Source: Catellatospora sp. IY07-71
Lineage (GTDB): Bacteria; Actinomycetota; Actinomycetes; Mycobacteriales; Micromonosporaceae
NCBI RefSeq assembly: GCF_018326265.1
Contig: NZ_AP023360.1
Coordinates: 5,613,501-5,677,500 of the forward strand
Direction: 5' to 3'
DNA: 64,000 nucleotides
Shown here one piece after another: positions 27,097-35,058 of this stretch. Under the pieces are notes generated by a model. It was given only the letters and a program-made list of their open reading frames with translations. It was not told the origin of the DNA and ran no database searches. Made by a program: the position numbers and the translations under genes. The stretch's first letter is position 1. Each line of letters opens with the position of its first letter.

Positions 27097-28356
27097 ATGA
27101 CGATCCTGCAGCGGCTCGGCCGCGACGCCGCGTACAACCTCCCGGGTCTGCCGCTCGCGGTGGTCTCGTTCTCGCTGGGTGTGACGCTGTTCGCGGCCGG
27201 GGTGGGCACGCTGGTGACGTTCTTCATCGGCGTCGCGGTGCTCGCGGCGGCACTGCTGACCGCCCGGGGCTTCGCCGACATCGAGCGGGTGCGCCTGCAG
27301 GCCCTGTACGGCCACCCGGTCCCGCGCCCCCGCTACCGCACCGCCGAACCGGGCGCGGGCTGGATCCGCCGCATGATCACGCCGCTGCGCCAGGGCCAGG
27401 GCTGGCTCGACCTGCTGTGGACCGTGCTCAACCTGCCGATCGCGATCATCGCATTCGTGCTGACGGTCACCTGGTGGGCGACGGCGCTCGGCGGCCTCAC
27501 CTTCTGGTTCTGGGGCCGCTTCCTGCCGGAGGACGACGGCACCGACGTCGTCCTCGAGCACGTCTTCGGCGCCGGCACCTCCGTGACCCGCACCTGGTGG
27601 TACACGATGATCGGTGTGTTCGCGCTGCTCACCGTGTACGCGGTGCAGCGCGGCGCGGCGATGCTGCACGCCGGGTTCGCCTCGCTCCTGCTGACGCGGC
27701 TCGCGCAGCTGCAGGGCCGCCTGGACGACCTGGCCGAGGGCCGCGCGGCGGCGGTGTCGGCCGAGGCGGTGGCGCTGCGCAAGCTGGAGCGCGACATCCA
27801 CGACGGGCCGCAGCAGCGGCTGATCCGGCTGGCCATGGAGCTGTCCCGGGCCCGCCGCCAGCTCGCCGACGATCCGGGTGCCGCCGCGTCGACCATCGAC
27901 GGCGCGCTCGGCCAGGCCAAGGAGACCCTCGACGAGCTGCGGGCGCTGTCGCGCGGCATCGCCCCGCCGATCCTGGCCGACCGGGGCCTGGCCGCCGCGC
28001 TGACCTCGCTGGCCGAACGCTGCACCGTCCCGATGGAGCTGGACCTGGCGGTCGACGGACGGCTGCCCGCGGCGACCGAGAACGCGCTCTATTTCGCCGC
28101 GGCCGAGGCGCTGTCCAACATCGCCAAGCACAGCGGGGCCGCCGCCGCCCGGCTGGAGCTGACCGCGCAGGATGGACGGGTGTACCTGATGGTGACCGAC
28201 GACGGGGTGGGCGGCGCGCACCTGGCCAAGGGCCACGGCCTGGCCGGGCTGGCCGACCGGCTGCGCGCGGTGGACGGCGAGTTCGCGGTGGACTCCCCGG
28301 CGGGCGGCCCGACGATCGTGGTCGCGCAGGCCCCGGCGACCGTGCCGGTGGCGTGA
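27097..28356 (+). CDS. NarL-type sensor histidine kinase
   Basis: 419 residues. An N-terminal membrane sensor region with about four hydrophobic segments (20-60, 105-140, 165-190), a linker helix, then HisKA_3 dimerisation with the phosphorylated His235 in ERDIHDGPQQR, and a HATPase_c domain with NALYFAAAEALSNIAKH (N box), DDGVGG (G1) and GHGLAGL. It senses something in or near the membrane and phosphorylates the response regulator encoded four bases downstream. Start at the ATG 27097. Confidence 0.9.
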   Translation: MTILQRLGRDAAYNLPGLPLAVVSFSLGVTLFAAGVGTLVTFFIGVAVLAAALLTARGFADIERVRLQALYGHPVPRPRYRTAEPGAGWIRRMITPLRQGQGWLDLLWTVLNLPIAIIAFVLTVTWWATALGGLTFWFWGRFLPEDDGTDVVLEHVFGAGTSVTRTWWYTMIGVFALLTVYAVQRGAAMLHAGFASLLLTRLAQLQGRLDDLAEGRAAAVSAEAVALRKLERDIHDGPQQRLIRLAMELSRARRQLADDPGAAASTIDGALGQAKETLDELRALSRGIAPPILADRGLAAALTSLAERCTVPMELDLAVDGRLPAATENALYFAAAEALSNIAKHSGAAAARLELTAQDGRVYLMVTDDGVGGAHLAKGHGLAGLADRLRAVDGEFAVDSPAGGPTIVVAQAPATVPVA

Positions 28357-28360
28357 GCTG

Positions 28361-29002
28361 ATGCGGGTCGTCGTCGCCGAGGACAGCGTGCTGCTGCGCG
28401 AGGGCATCGTCCGGCTGCTCGCCGAGTCCGGGCACGAGGTCGTCGCCGCGGTCGGCGACGGGCCCGCCCTCGTCGCGGCCGTCGCCGAGCACGCCCCGGA
28501 CGTCGCGATCGTCGACGTGCGGATGCCGCCCACCCACACCGACGAGGGTCTGCGCGCGGCGGTGCGGGCCCGCCGGGACGCGCCCGGCACGCGGGTGCTG
28601 GTGCTGTCGCAGTACGTCGAGCTGGCGTACGCCGACGAGCTGCTCGCCGACGGCCGGGGCGGGGTCGGCTACCTGCTCAAGGACGCGGTGGTCGACGTGG
28701 ACGGCTTCCTGGACGCGCTGGCGCGGGTCGGCGCGGGCGCGACGGTGCTCGATCCGCAGGTGATCTCGCAGCTGATGCTGCGGGGCAGGAGGGACCCGGT
28801 GCGGGAGCTGACGCCGCGCGAGCGCGAGGTGCTGGAGCTGATGGCGCAGGGCTGGTCGAACACCGCGATCGGCCGCCGGCTGTCGGTCGGCGACGGCGCG
28901 GTGGAGAAGCACATCGGCAACATCTTCGCCAAGCTCGACCTGCCCCCGGACGCCGACCAGCACCGCCGCGTGCTGGCCGTGCTGGCGTACCTGCGCTCCT
29001 GA
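28361..29002 (+). CDS. LuxR/NarL-family response regulator
   Basis: 213 residues. Receiver domain with the phospho-acceptor Asp52 in VAIVDVRMPP and Lys in LLKD; C-terminal LuxR-type helix-turn-helix (ELTPREREVLELMAQGWSN, then VEKHIGNIFAKLDL). Controls genes under the adjacent histidine kinase. Target genes cannot be seen; the first four bases after the kinase stop suggest one transcript. Confidence 0.95.
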   Translation: MRVVVAEDSVLLREGIVRLLAESGHEVVAAVGDGPALVAAVAEHAPDVAIVDVRMPPTHTDEGLRAAVRARRDAPGTRVLVLSQYVELAYADELLADGRGGVGYLLKDAVVDVDGFLDALARVGAGATVLDPQVISQLMLRGRRDPVRELTPREREVLELMAQGWSNTAIGRRLSVGDGAVEKHIGNIFAKLDLPPDADQHRRVLAVLAYLRS

Positions 29003-29045
29003 GGGACGGAGCAACCTCCCACCCGCGCCGCACGTCTTGACAGGC

Positions 29046-29612
29046 ATGAATCGCGTATGGCGTACCGCGCTCACCGCCCTGGTCTTGGCGTTCCTGGTGC
29101 CGGTCCTGGTGCTGGCCTCGGCGGCGGCAGGACTCGCGCCGCGGCACTGGTCCGGCATCCCGTTGTCGGGATGGGACTTGGCCGTGATCGAGTTCAAGCC
29201 GGAACAGGGCACGCTGACCGAACCGCCCGGACAGCCCGACCCGGTGGTCGACGGGATCATCGCGATGGACGACCCGGGCGTGTTCATGGTGGTGCCCCTG
29301 CACGACGGATCGGTGTACGTCGCGTCCAGGAGCCTGCGGCCGTCGCTGTTCCTCGGGCTGGGCAGCCGCTTCGACGCGGACCAGGTGAGCGTGGTGTGGT
29401 CGCCGCTGATGGGGAACATCAACCCCGACGCCGGCGACCGCGGCCCCGCCCGGACCTTCTGGCAGCGCACCGAACCCCTGGCCACGTGGGTGACCCTGAT
29501 GGTCGGCTTCCCGTGGCAGCTCGGCGCCGGCCTGCTGCTGGCCGCCGGCTGGCACGTGTTCGCGGCCCGCCGCCGCGCCGCCCGGGTCGCGCGCGCCGTC
29601 GCCGTCTCCTGA
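29046..29612 (+). CDS. Membrane protein of unknown function
   Basis: 188 residues with two membrane segments (about 10-30 and 155-175) enclosing an outside domain of about 125 residues (PRHWSGIPLSGWDLAVIEF, then VDGIIAMDDPGVFMVVPLHDG). I do not recognise the family. The ATG at 29046 lies 43 bases after the response regulator, so it may be an output or accessory of that system. Confidence 0.6.
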   Translation: MNRVWRTALTALVLAFLVPVLVLASAAAGLAPRHWSGIPLSGWDLAVIEFKPEQGTLTEPPGQPDPVVDGIIAMDDPGVFMVVPLHDGSVYVASRSLRPSLFLGLGSRFDADQVSVVWSPLMGNINPDAGDRGPARTFWQRTEPLATWVTLMVGFPWQLGAGLLLAAGWHVFAARRRAARVARAVAVS

Positions 29613-29692
29613 CCGGCTGGTGTCGGCATGCCGCGCCACAACTTCTGGGTTGTACCTACATCCCGGATGATGTGGCCGCCGCACGGGTGGAG

Positions 29693-29995
29693 TCAGCCCG
29701 GCAGCTTCGCGGCCAGCACCTGCACCTGCCGGATCTCCGGCGGCTTGGCCAGCAGCTGTCCCGCGTGGCCCATCAGCGCGCCCGCGATGTCGCCGTCGAG
29801 GTGGGCCTGCAGCGCGTCCGCGTCGCCGAACGCGTCGAAGATCCCGAACGTCGACTCGTCGACGCGGAAACAGAAACAGGCCACGGTGCCGCGCTCGGCC
29901 TGGGCCAGGGGCAGCGCACCGGCGAGGAACGAGGCGACCTCGTCCTCCTTGCCGGGTGCGGCGTGCAGCGTCGCCAGCAGACCGACCGTCACCAT
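29693..29995 (-). CDS. Antibiotic-biosynthesis-monooxygenase (ABM) domain protein
   Basis: 100 residues, one ABM ferredoxin-like domain: VGLLATLHAAPGKEDEVASFL, then AQAERGTVACFCFRVDESTFGIFDAF and a C-terminal strand. Such proteins may be cofactor-free monooxygenases (quinone or heme substrates) or simple sensors. It is single in this place, divergent from the SDR gene at 30192. Confidence 0.85.
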   Translation of the reverse strand: MVTVGLLATLHAAPGKEDEVASFLAGALPLAQAERGTVACFCFRVDESTFGIFDAFGDADALQAHLDGDIAGALMGHAGQLLAKPPEIRQVQVLAAKLPG

Positions 29996-30191
29996 GTGCC
30001 GCCCCCGAAGCCGATGGATCGTCTGGTATGCACCCTATGCGGCTGCTTCGCCGCGCGGCACGGAACGCCGAGGTGGATCAGGAACCTGTGGCCGCGACAC
30101 ACCGCCGAACCGTGCCATAAGTTCATGATCAACGGGGTTGATGGCGGGTGATCGCGGCCGGGTGGGGGTGGGGGCGGCATAGGGTGGGGGT

Positions 30192-31679
30192 GTGGCGGAG
30201 TGGGCTGCCGGGGGCCGGCGCGTGCTGGTGACCGGGGCGACCGGGTACATCGGCGGGCGGCTCGCCCCGCGGCTCATCGAGGCGGGGCACCAGGTGCGCT
30301 GCCTGACCCGGTCCGCGGCGCGGCTGCGCGACGTGCCCTGGGCGTCGCAGGCGGAGATCGCCGAGGCGGACGTGCTCGACCTCGGGGCCACCCGCCGGGC
30401 CCTGCGCGGCGTCGAGGTGGCCTACTACCTGGTGCACTCGCTCGGCTCGCCGGGCTTCGAGCAGATCGACCGGCGGGCGGCGCAGACCTTCGCCGCGGCC
30501 GCCCTGGCCGAGCGCGTCAAACGCATCGTCTACCTGGGCGGCCCGGCGCCTGAGCCGTCGGCCGACGGCTCCGCCGCCTCGGCGCACCTGCGCTCCCGCG
30601 ACGAGGTCGCGGCCATCCTCACCCACTCCGGGGTGCCGACGGTGACCCTGCGCGCCGCCGTGATCATCGGGTCCGGGTCGGCGTCGTTCGAGATGCTGCG
30701 CTACCTCACCGAGCGGCTGCCCGTCATGGTGACGCCGCGCTGGGTGAGCAACCGGATCCAGCCCATCGCGGTCCGCGACGTGCTGCACTACCTGGTCGGC
30801 TGGGCCAGCGTGCCCGGGGACGTGAACCGGTCCTTCGGCATCGGCGGCCCCGACGTGCTGACCTTCCAGGAGATGATGCAGCGGTACGCCCACATCGCGC
30901 ACCTGAACCGGCGGGTCATCATGCCGGTGCGCACGCTGTCGCCCTGGCTGTCGTCGCAGTGGGTCGGCCTGGTCACCCCCGTGCCCGGAGCCATCGCCAA
31001 ACCGCTGGTGGAGAGCCTGATCCACGAGGCGGTGTGCCACGAGCACGACATCAGCCGGTACGTCACCGACCCGGCCGGCGGGCTCAAGCCGTTCGACGAG
31101 GCGGTCCGGCTGGCGCTCGTCAAGATCCGTGACGCGGACGTGGAGACCCGCTGGTCGACGGCGACCTGGACGCGCGCCGCGGCCGAACCGCTGCCCACCG
31201 ACCCGGACTGGTCCGGCGGCAGCGTCTACATCGACCACCGTACGCAGCAGGTGAAGGCCCCGCCCCGCGCGCTGTGGAACGTGGTCACCAGCATCGGCGG
31301 CGAGAAGGGCTGGTACTCGTTCCCGCTCGCCTGGTCCGCGCGGGGCTGGTTCGACCGGGCCATCGGCGGGGTCGGGCTGCGCCGCGGCCGCCGCGACCCG
31401 GTCCACCTCTACACCGGTGAGGCGCTGGACTTCTGGCGCGTGGAGAAGATCGAACCGGGCCGGCTGCTGCGGCTGCGCGCCGAGATGATGCTGCCCGGCC
31501 GCGCCTGGCTGGAGCTGCGCGTCTGCGACGACCCGCAGGGCAGCCGGTACGAGCAGCGCGCCGTGTTCATCCCGCGCGGCCTGGCCGGTCACCTCTACTG
31601 GCGCTCGATCTCCCCGTTCCACGCGATCGTCTTCGGCGGTATGGCCCGCAACATCGCCCGCGCCGCCGAACGCTACTGA
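30192..31679 (+). CDS. SDR / DUF2867 family protein
   Basis: 495 residues in two domains. An NAD(P)-binding extended SDR domain (VLVTGATGYIGGRL at 11-24, then LVHSLG and IVYLGG) is followed after about residue 335 by a DUF2867 / SRPBCC-like domain (RALWNVVTSIGGEKGWYSFP, then LDFWRVEKIEPGRLLRLRAEM). Members of this fusion family are common in actinobacteria; the reaction is unclear. The GTG start at 30192 is preceded by a GGGGGT stretch. Confidence 0.85.
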   Translation: MAEWAAGGRRVLVTGATGYIGGRLAPRLIEAGHQVRCLTRSAARLRDVPWASQAEIAEADVLDLGATRRALRGVEVAYYLVHSLGSPGFEQIDRRAAQTFAAAALAERVKRIVYLGGPAPEPSADGSAASAHLRSRDEVAAILTHSGVPTVTLRAAVIIGSGSASFEMLRYLTERLPVMVTPRWVSNRIQPIAVRDVLHYLVGWASVPGDVNRSFGIGGPDVLTFQEMMQRYAHIAHLNRRVIMPVRTLSPWLSSQWVGLVTPVPGAIAKPLVESLIHEAVCHEHDISRYVTDPAGGLKPFDEAVRLALVKIRDADVETRWSTATWTRAAAEPLPTDPDWSGGSVYIDHRTQQVKAPPRALWNVVTSIGGEKGWYSFPLAWSARGWFDRAIGGVGLRRGRRDPVHLYTGEALDFWRVEKIEPGRLLRLRAEMMLPGRAWLELRVCDDPQGSRYEQRAVFIPRGLAGHLYWRSISPFHAIVFGGMARNIARAAERY

Positions 31680-31690
31680 TCTCCGGCGGG

Positions 31691-32581
31691 TCAGCCGGCG
31701 AGGACGTCGCGGAGTAGGTCGACCAGGGCGGCGGCGCTGGTGCGGGCCGGGTCCTTGGCGGGGTTGTAGCAGGCGACGGAGAGGCCGACCATGGCGTCGG
31801 CGGCGGTCAGCGGGCGCATGAGGTCGCGCAGGTCGGGTAGGCGCAGGCCGCCGGGCATCAGGTAGTCGGTGGCGGGGAAGGCGCGCTCGTCGAGCACGTC
31901 CACATCGAGGTGCACCCAGTACGGGCCGCCCTGCTCCAGCACGTCGCGCGCCTGCTCGCCGGAGTCGGTCATGCCCTGCTCGTGCAGGTCGTCGGGGGTG
32001 GACTCGGGCGGGTAGCCGAGCTGCTCGGGCAGCACCGAGCCGTACTCGACCGCCTCGTGCCGGTCCCGTGCCCCGAGCAGGCGCAGCCGGTCCGGCGTGA
32101 CCAGCGGCCCGCCCACGGCGTCGACCCATGCGGCCGGCCCGTGCCCGGTGACCACGGAGATCGGCATGTCGGCCGGTTCGCCGGTGGGCGAGGTGCGGCC
32201 GTCGTACAGGTCGAGATGCCCGTCCAGGTACGCCAGCCCGATGCCGCCGAGCGCGTCCCGGGCCCCGGCCAGCGCGGCGGGCAGCAGGGTGCAGCAACCC
32301 CCGACGATCAGCGGCCGGTCACCGGCGGCGACCAGGTCACGGACGGCGCCGCGCACCGTGTCGGTCATGGACCGCACCGACGGCCAGGCGATCACGCCGG
32401 TGTGCTCGTCGCGTGCCTTGCCGACCAGGCGCACCGCCAGGTCCCCCGCGTCCCTGCCCCCGACGGCGGAGACGAGCCCGGCCTCCCGCAGCACGCCGGG
32501 CGACAACTCGGTGCCGGACGGGGCGTCGCCCGCCTCCGGCACCCCGACGCAGTCGATCGGCACGCCCACCACAGTGATCAC
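31691..32581 (-). CDS. Arginase/ureohydrolase-family protein with altered metal site
   Basis: 296 residues of the arginase fold. The DxHxD motif is DGHLD (normally DAHxD) and the later motif is LDVDVLD, but the usual GGDHS reads GGCCT, so one Asp and one His ligand are changed to Cys. Metal binding and ureohydrolase activity are therefore doubtful. The GTG start at 32581 opens directly on the first beta strand (VITVVGVPIDC). The SDR gene converges on it, with 11 bases between. Confidence 0.75.
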   Translation of the reverse strand: MITVVGVPIDCVGVPEAGDAPSGTELSPGVLREAGLVSAVGGRDAGDLAVRLVGKARDEHTGVIAWPSVRSMTDTVRGAVRDLVAAGDRPLIVGGCCTLLPAALAGARDALGGIGLAYLDGHLDLYDGRTSPTGEPADMPISVVTGHGPAAWVDAVGGPLVTPDRLRLLGARDRHEAVEYGSVLPEQLGYPPESTPDDLHEQGMTDSGEQARDVLEQGGPYWVHLDVDVLDERAFPATDYLMPGGLRLPDLRDLMRPLTAADAMVGLSVACYNPAKDPARTSAAALVDLLRDVLAG

Positions 32582-32705
32582 GCCATCGATTCTCGCCCCC
32601 GGCTCCGGCGCCGGTCTGCCGGAATGCCGAGATCGGCGCGCAGGTGAGGCTGTCCGGTGAGGCCGAACGAGGTGATCTGCACCGACGCCGGCGGACAGGC
32701 GGTGA

Positions 32706-33725
32706 TCAGTCAGCGGCCTCCGGACAGGCACGGGGATACACCGGGTGCTCCGGCTCCGCGCCGGTGAGCAGCCGCAGCACCGCCGACAGTTCCGCCCGGG
32801 TCACCGCCGTGCGGATGCGGTAGTGCGCCATCGTGTCCGGACCCGTGTACCGGGCGCGTGTCCGGGAGTCCCCGTAGATCAGCGTGAGGTTGTCGTCGAC
32901 GTCCTCGGCGACATACGGCGACCAGTGGTCGACGACCAGCTCGGCCAACAGGCTCCGGCAATCCGTTCGGCCGAGCGCCGGAATCTCGACTCCGGCCGCG
33001 CACCGCCTGATCTGCTCCTCGATGCGGTCCGCCCACAGTTCCAGCCGCCAGCCCGGCCACCACGACTCCCACTGTTCGGCCAGGCCGACCAGCGGTATTG
33101 ACGTGGTCCACAGGCCGGCGGTGCGGCTGGCGGGGTCCAGGTGCAGCCCGGCGACAGGCATCTCGGGGCACTCGGTGACCCGGCCGACGTCGCGCAGCTG
33201 ATCGAGGATGGCGGGGCCGAGCCGCCAGGGCTCGTTCGCGCGCCAGCTCAGGGCGTAGGCTGCCGTGTCACCTACCGACACGAGGTACTTCAGCCGCGGC
33301 TTGGCGGCCTCGTCCGGCCGGTCCGACCAGAAGAGCTCGGTAGCCGGTTCGGCGGGGCTGCGTACCTCTGCGAGGTCCTCGCCCAGGTACGTCACGAAGT
33401 CGCCGATGCCGTCGTAGGCCCAGCAGACCTCCCAGCCGGGCCACATCCGCGGCGCGACGTCGAGCCATGCCGCACGTGCCCGCGGCGAGCGAGGGGTGGC
33501 GAACGCCATCAGCACCCGGTCGTCCCAGTCCACGAGCAGGCCCCCGTCGAGCCGATCCTCCTCGTACCAGCCGCCCCCGGCATCCTCGGCGTAGACCGCC
33601 AGGAAACGGTCGGTGACCTCGGGGCCCATGATGCTCACCTCGAGCACGTCGTATGCGCCCAGGTGGTCGGCGAGCACCTCGTACTCGCCGTCGCGGACCG
33701 AGACCCAGTTCGCCCTCATCGCCAT
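32706..33725 (-). CDS. Hypothetical protein with duplicated Trp-rich module
   Basis: 339 residues, acidic and Trp-rich. I do not recognise it. The two halves appear related: both contain a PGW motif inside a helical stretch (AAWLDVAPRMWPGWEVCWAYD near residue 98 and AEQWESWWPGWRLELWAD near 245). No signal peptide is seen. Start at ATG 33725 (an alternative ATG lies two codons in). Divergent to the TMEM175 gene. Confidence 0.6.
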   Translation of the reverse strand: MAMRANWVSVRDGEYEVLADHLGAYDVLEVSIMGPEVTDRFLAVYAEDAGGGWYEEDRLDGGLLVDWDDRVLMAFATPRSPRARAAWLDVAPRMWPGWEVCWAYDGIGDFVTYLGEDLAEVRSPAEPATELFWSDRPDEAAKPRLKYLVSVGDTAAYALSWRANEPWRLGPAILDQLRDVGRVTECPEMPVAGLHLDPASRTAGLWTTSIPLVGLAEQWESWWPGWRLELWADRIEEQIRRCAAGVEIPALGRTDCRSLLAELVVDHWSPYVAEDVDDNLTLIYGDSRTRARYTGPDTMAHYRIRTAVTRAELSAVLRLLTGAEPEHPVYPRACPEAAD

Positions 33726-33809
33726 GGCCGCCGAGGGTAGATGATCGAGGACGGCCTGTCCGTCCCGGAACCGGCCTGCTGGGACGGCCCGGCGCCGTAT
33801 CGTGATCAT

Positions 33810-34460
33810 GTGGCCCGGGACACCTCCGCGCGCGTCTGGGGGCGCGACACCGTGGAGTTCGGCCGGGTGACCGCGTTCAGCGACGGCCTGTTCTCGATCG
33901 CGATGACGCTGCTCATCGTGGAGGTGACCGTGCCTCACCTGGTCGACAAGGAGAGCACCCGGGAGCTGGCGCAGCAGCTGGCGGACCTGATCCCGAACTT
34001 CGTCGGCTTCTTCATCTCGTTCGCGATGATCGGCCGCTACTGGGTGGCCCATCACAAGATGTTCAGCGTGCTCCGCGGCACCGACTACGGCCTGATCGTC
34101 CGCAACCTGTTCTACCTGGCCTTCATCGCGTTCCTGCCGTTCCCGACGGCGCTGCTCGGCGACTACTTCGGCAACCCGCTGGCCGTCGTCGCGTACGCGG
34201 TCGTGGCCGGGACGGTCAGCACGCTGGAGGTGGTGCTGATCCGCCACGCCTGGCGGGCGAAGCTGCTGCGGGTGCGGGTCACCCCGGCGGTGATGCGGTG
34301 GGCTTCGATCATGTCGCTGTCGCCGGTGGTGGCGTTCGCGGTGTCGATCCCGGTGGCGTTCGCCAGCAGCGTCGCCGCCGTGGTGATCTGGTTCCTGCCG
34401 CTCGTGTTCGGGATCTTCACGGCCCACCGGGCGCCGGCGGGCGCGGAGGTGTTGGAGTGA
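33810..34460 (+). CDS. TMEM175-family potassium channel-like protein
   Basis: 216 residues with six membrane segments. The family signature RVTAFSDGLFSIAMTLLIVE is at about residues 18-37; the second part retains FxSFxxIGRYWVAHHKMF and LAFIAFLPFPT. Bacterial TMEM175 homologs form potassium channels as tetramers. The GTG at 33810 fits the family's short N-terminus; an ATG at 33741, with GAGGG before it, would add 23 residues. Function call is strong, start less so. Confidence 0.8.
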   Translation: MARDTSARVWGRDTVEFGRVTAFSDGLFSIAMTLLIVEVTVPHLVDKESTRELAQQLADLIPNFVGFFISFAMIGRYWVAHHKMFSVLRGTDYGLIVRNLFYLAFIAFLPFPTALLGDYFGNPLAVVAYAVVAGTVSTLEVVLIRHAWRAKLLRVRVTPAVMRWASIMSLSPVVAFAVSIPVAFASSVAAVVIWFLPLVFGIFTAHRAPAGAEVLE

Positions 34461-34467
34461 GCCGGGC

Positions 34468-34806
34468 TCAGCGAGCCGAGGCGACCGCGGGCTCGGCCTC
34501 GGCGGGCTCCGCGACGGCGTCCCGCTTGGCGACCCAGCGCTCGAACAGCAGGCCCAGGAACGGCGGGATCGACGCGGCGCCGCCCACGACCAGGCGGCCG
34601 AAGCCCCACCGGTGCACCTTGGCCGTCCAGAGCATGGTGGCCAGGTAGAACACGAACATCGCGCCGTGCACCCGACCGAAGACGAACACTCCGATGTCGT
34701 TCTTCACCACGATGTACTTGAAGAACATGCCGATGAGCAGGCCCACCCACGAGATGGTCTCGGCGATGGCGGCGTAGCGGAACCAGCGGCCTGCGGTGCT
34801 CGACAT
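34468..34806 (-). CDS. DUF3817 family membrane protein
   Basis: 112 residues, three membrane segments, matching DUF3817: RYAAIAETISWVGLLIGM at the start, VFGRVHGAMFVFYLATM in the middle. A charged Glu/Ala tail follows. Role unknown. It converges on the TMEM175 gene with seven bases between. Confidence 0.85.
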   Translation of the reverse strand: MSSTAGRWFRYAAIAETISWVGLLIGMFFKYIVVKNDIGVFVFGRVHGAMFVFYLATMLWTAKVHRWGFGRLVVGGAASIPPFLGLLFERWVAKRDAVAEPAEAEPAVASAR

Positions 34807-34907
34807 GGACTCTCCCGGCGGTCGGCGTTGACGGAGCTGATCGTAAAGCCACGTGGACCCGGAAGTCCGGGCTCGCCACGCGGCTGTGACCGCGGCAACC
34901 CTAGGCC

Positions 34908-34993
34908 ATGATCCACGAAATTGCCTGGCAGACGTGCGAAAAGAAGCTGAAGATCCGCCCGACTGCCGGGCAAGTCGGGCGATCTTGGTGATC
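34908..34993. repeat. Palindromic repeat, family C copy 2
   Basis: 86-bp imperfect inverted repeat with TTGCCTGGCA on the left and TGCCGGGCAAGT plus GCGATCTTGG on the right, matching copy 1 at 26092-26172. It lies 12 bases before a promoter (35005). Confidence 0.75.
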
Positions 34994-35004
34994 GGGGCAT
35001 GGGA

Positions 35005-35058
35005 TTGACTCGATCTCCGGGTCGCTCTACTTTGAACATGTGTTCAGAACAGATGTTC
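35005..35058 (+). promoter_or_regulatory. Promoter with TetR-type operator for the FAD oxidoreductase operon
   Basis: A -35 box TTGACT (35005-35010), 17-bp spacer and -10 box TACTTT (35028-35033) stand just before the first gene. Two palindromes overlap it and follow it: TGAACATGTGTTCA (35033-35046) and GAACAGATGTTC (35047-35058). They are the kind of site TetR-family repressors bind, and the third gene of the operon encodes one. The start of transcription would fall near 35040. Confidence 0.75.
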
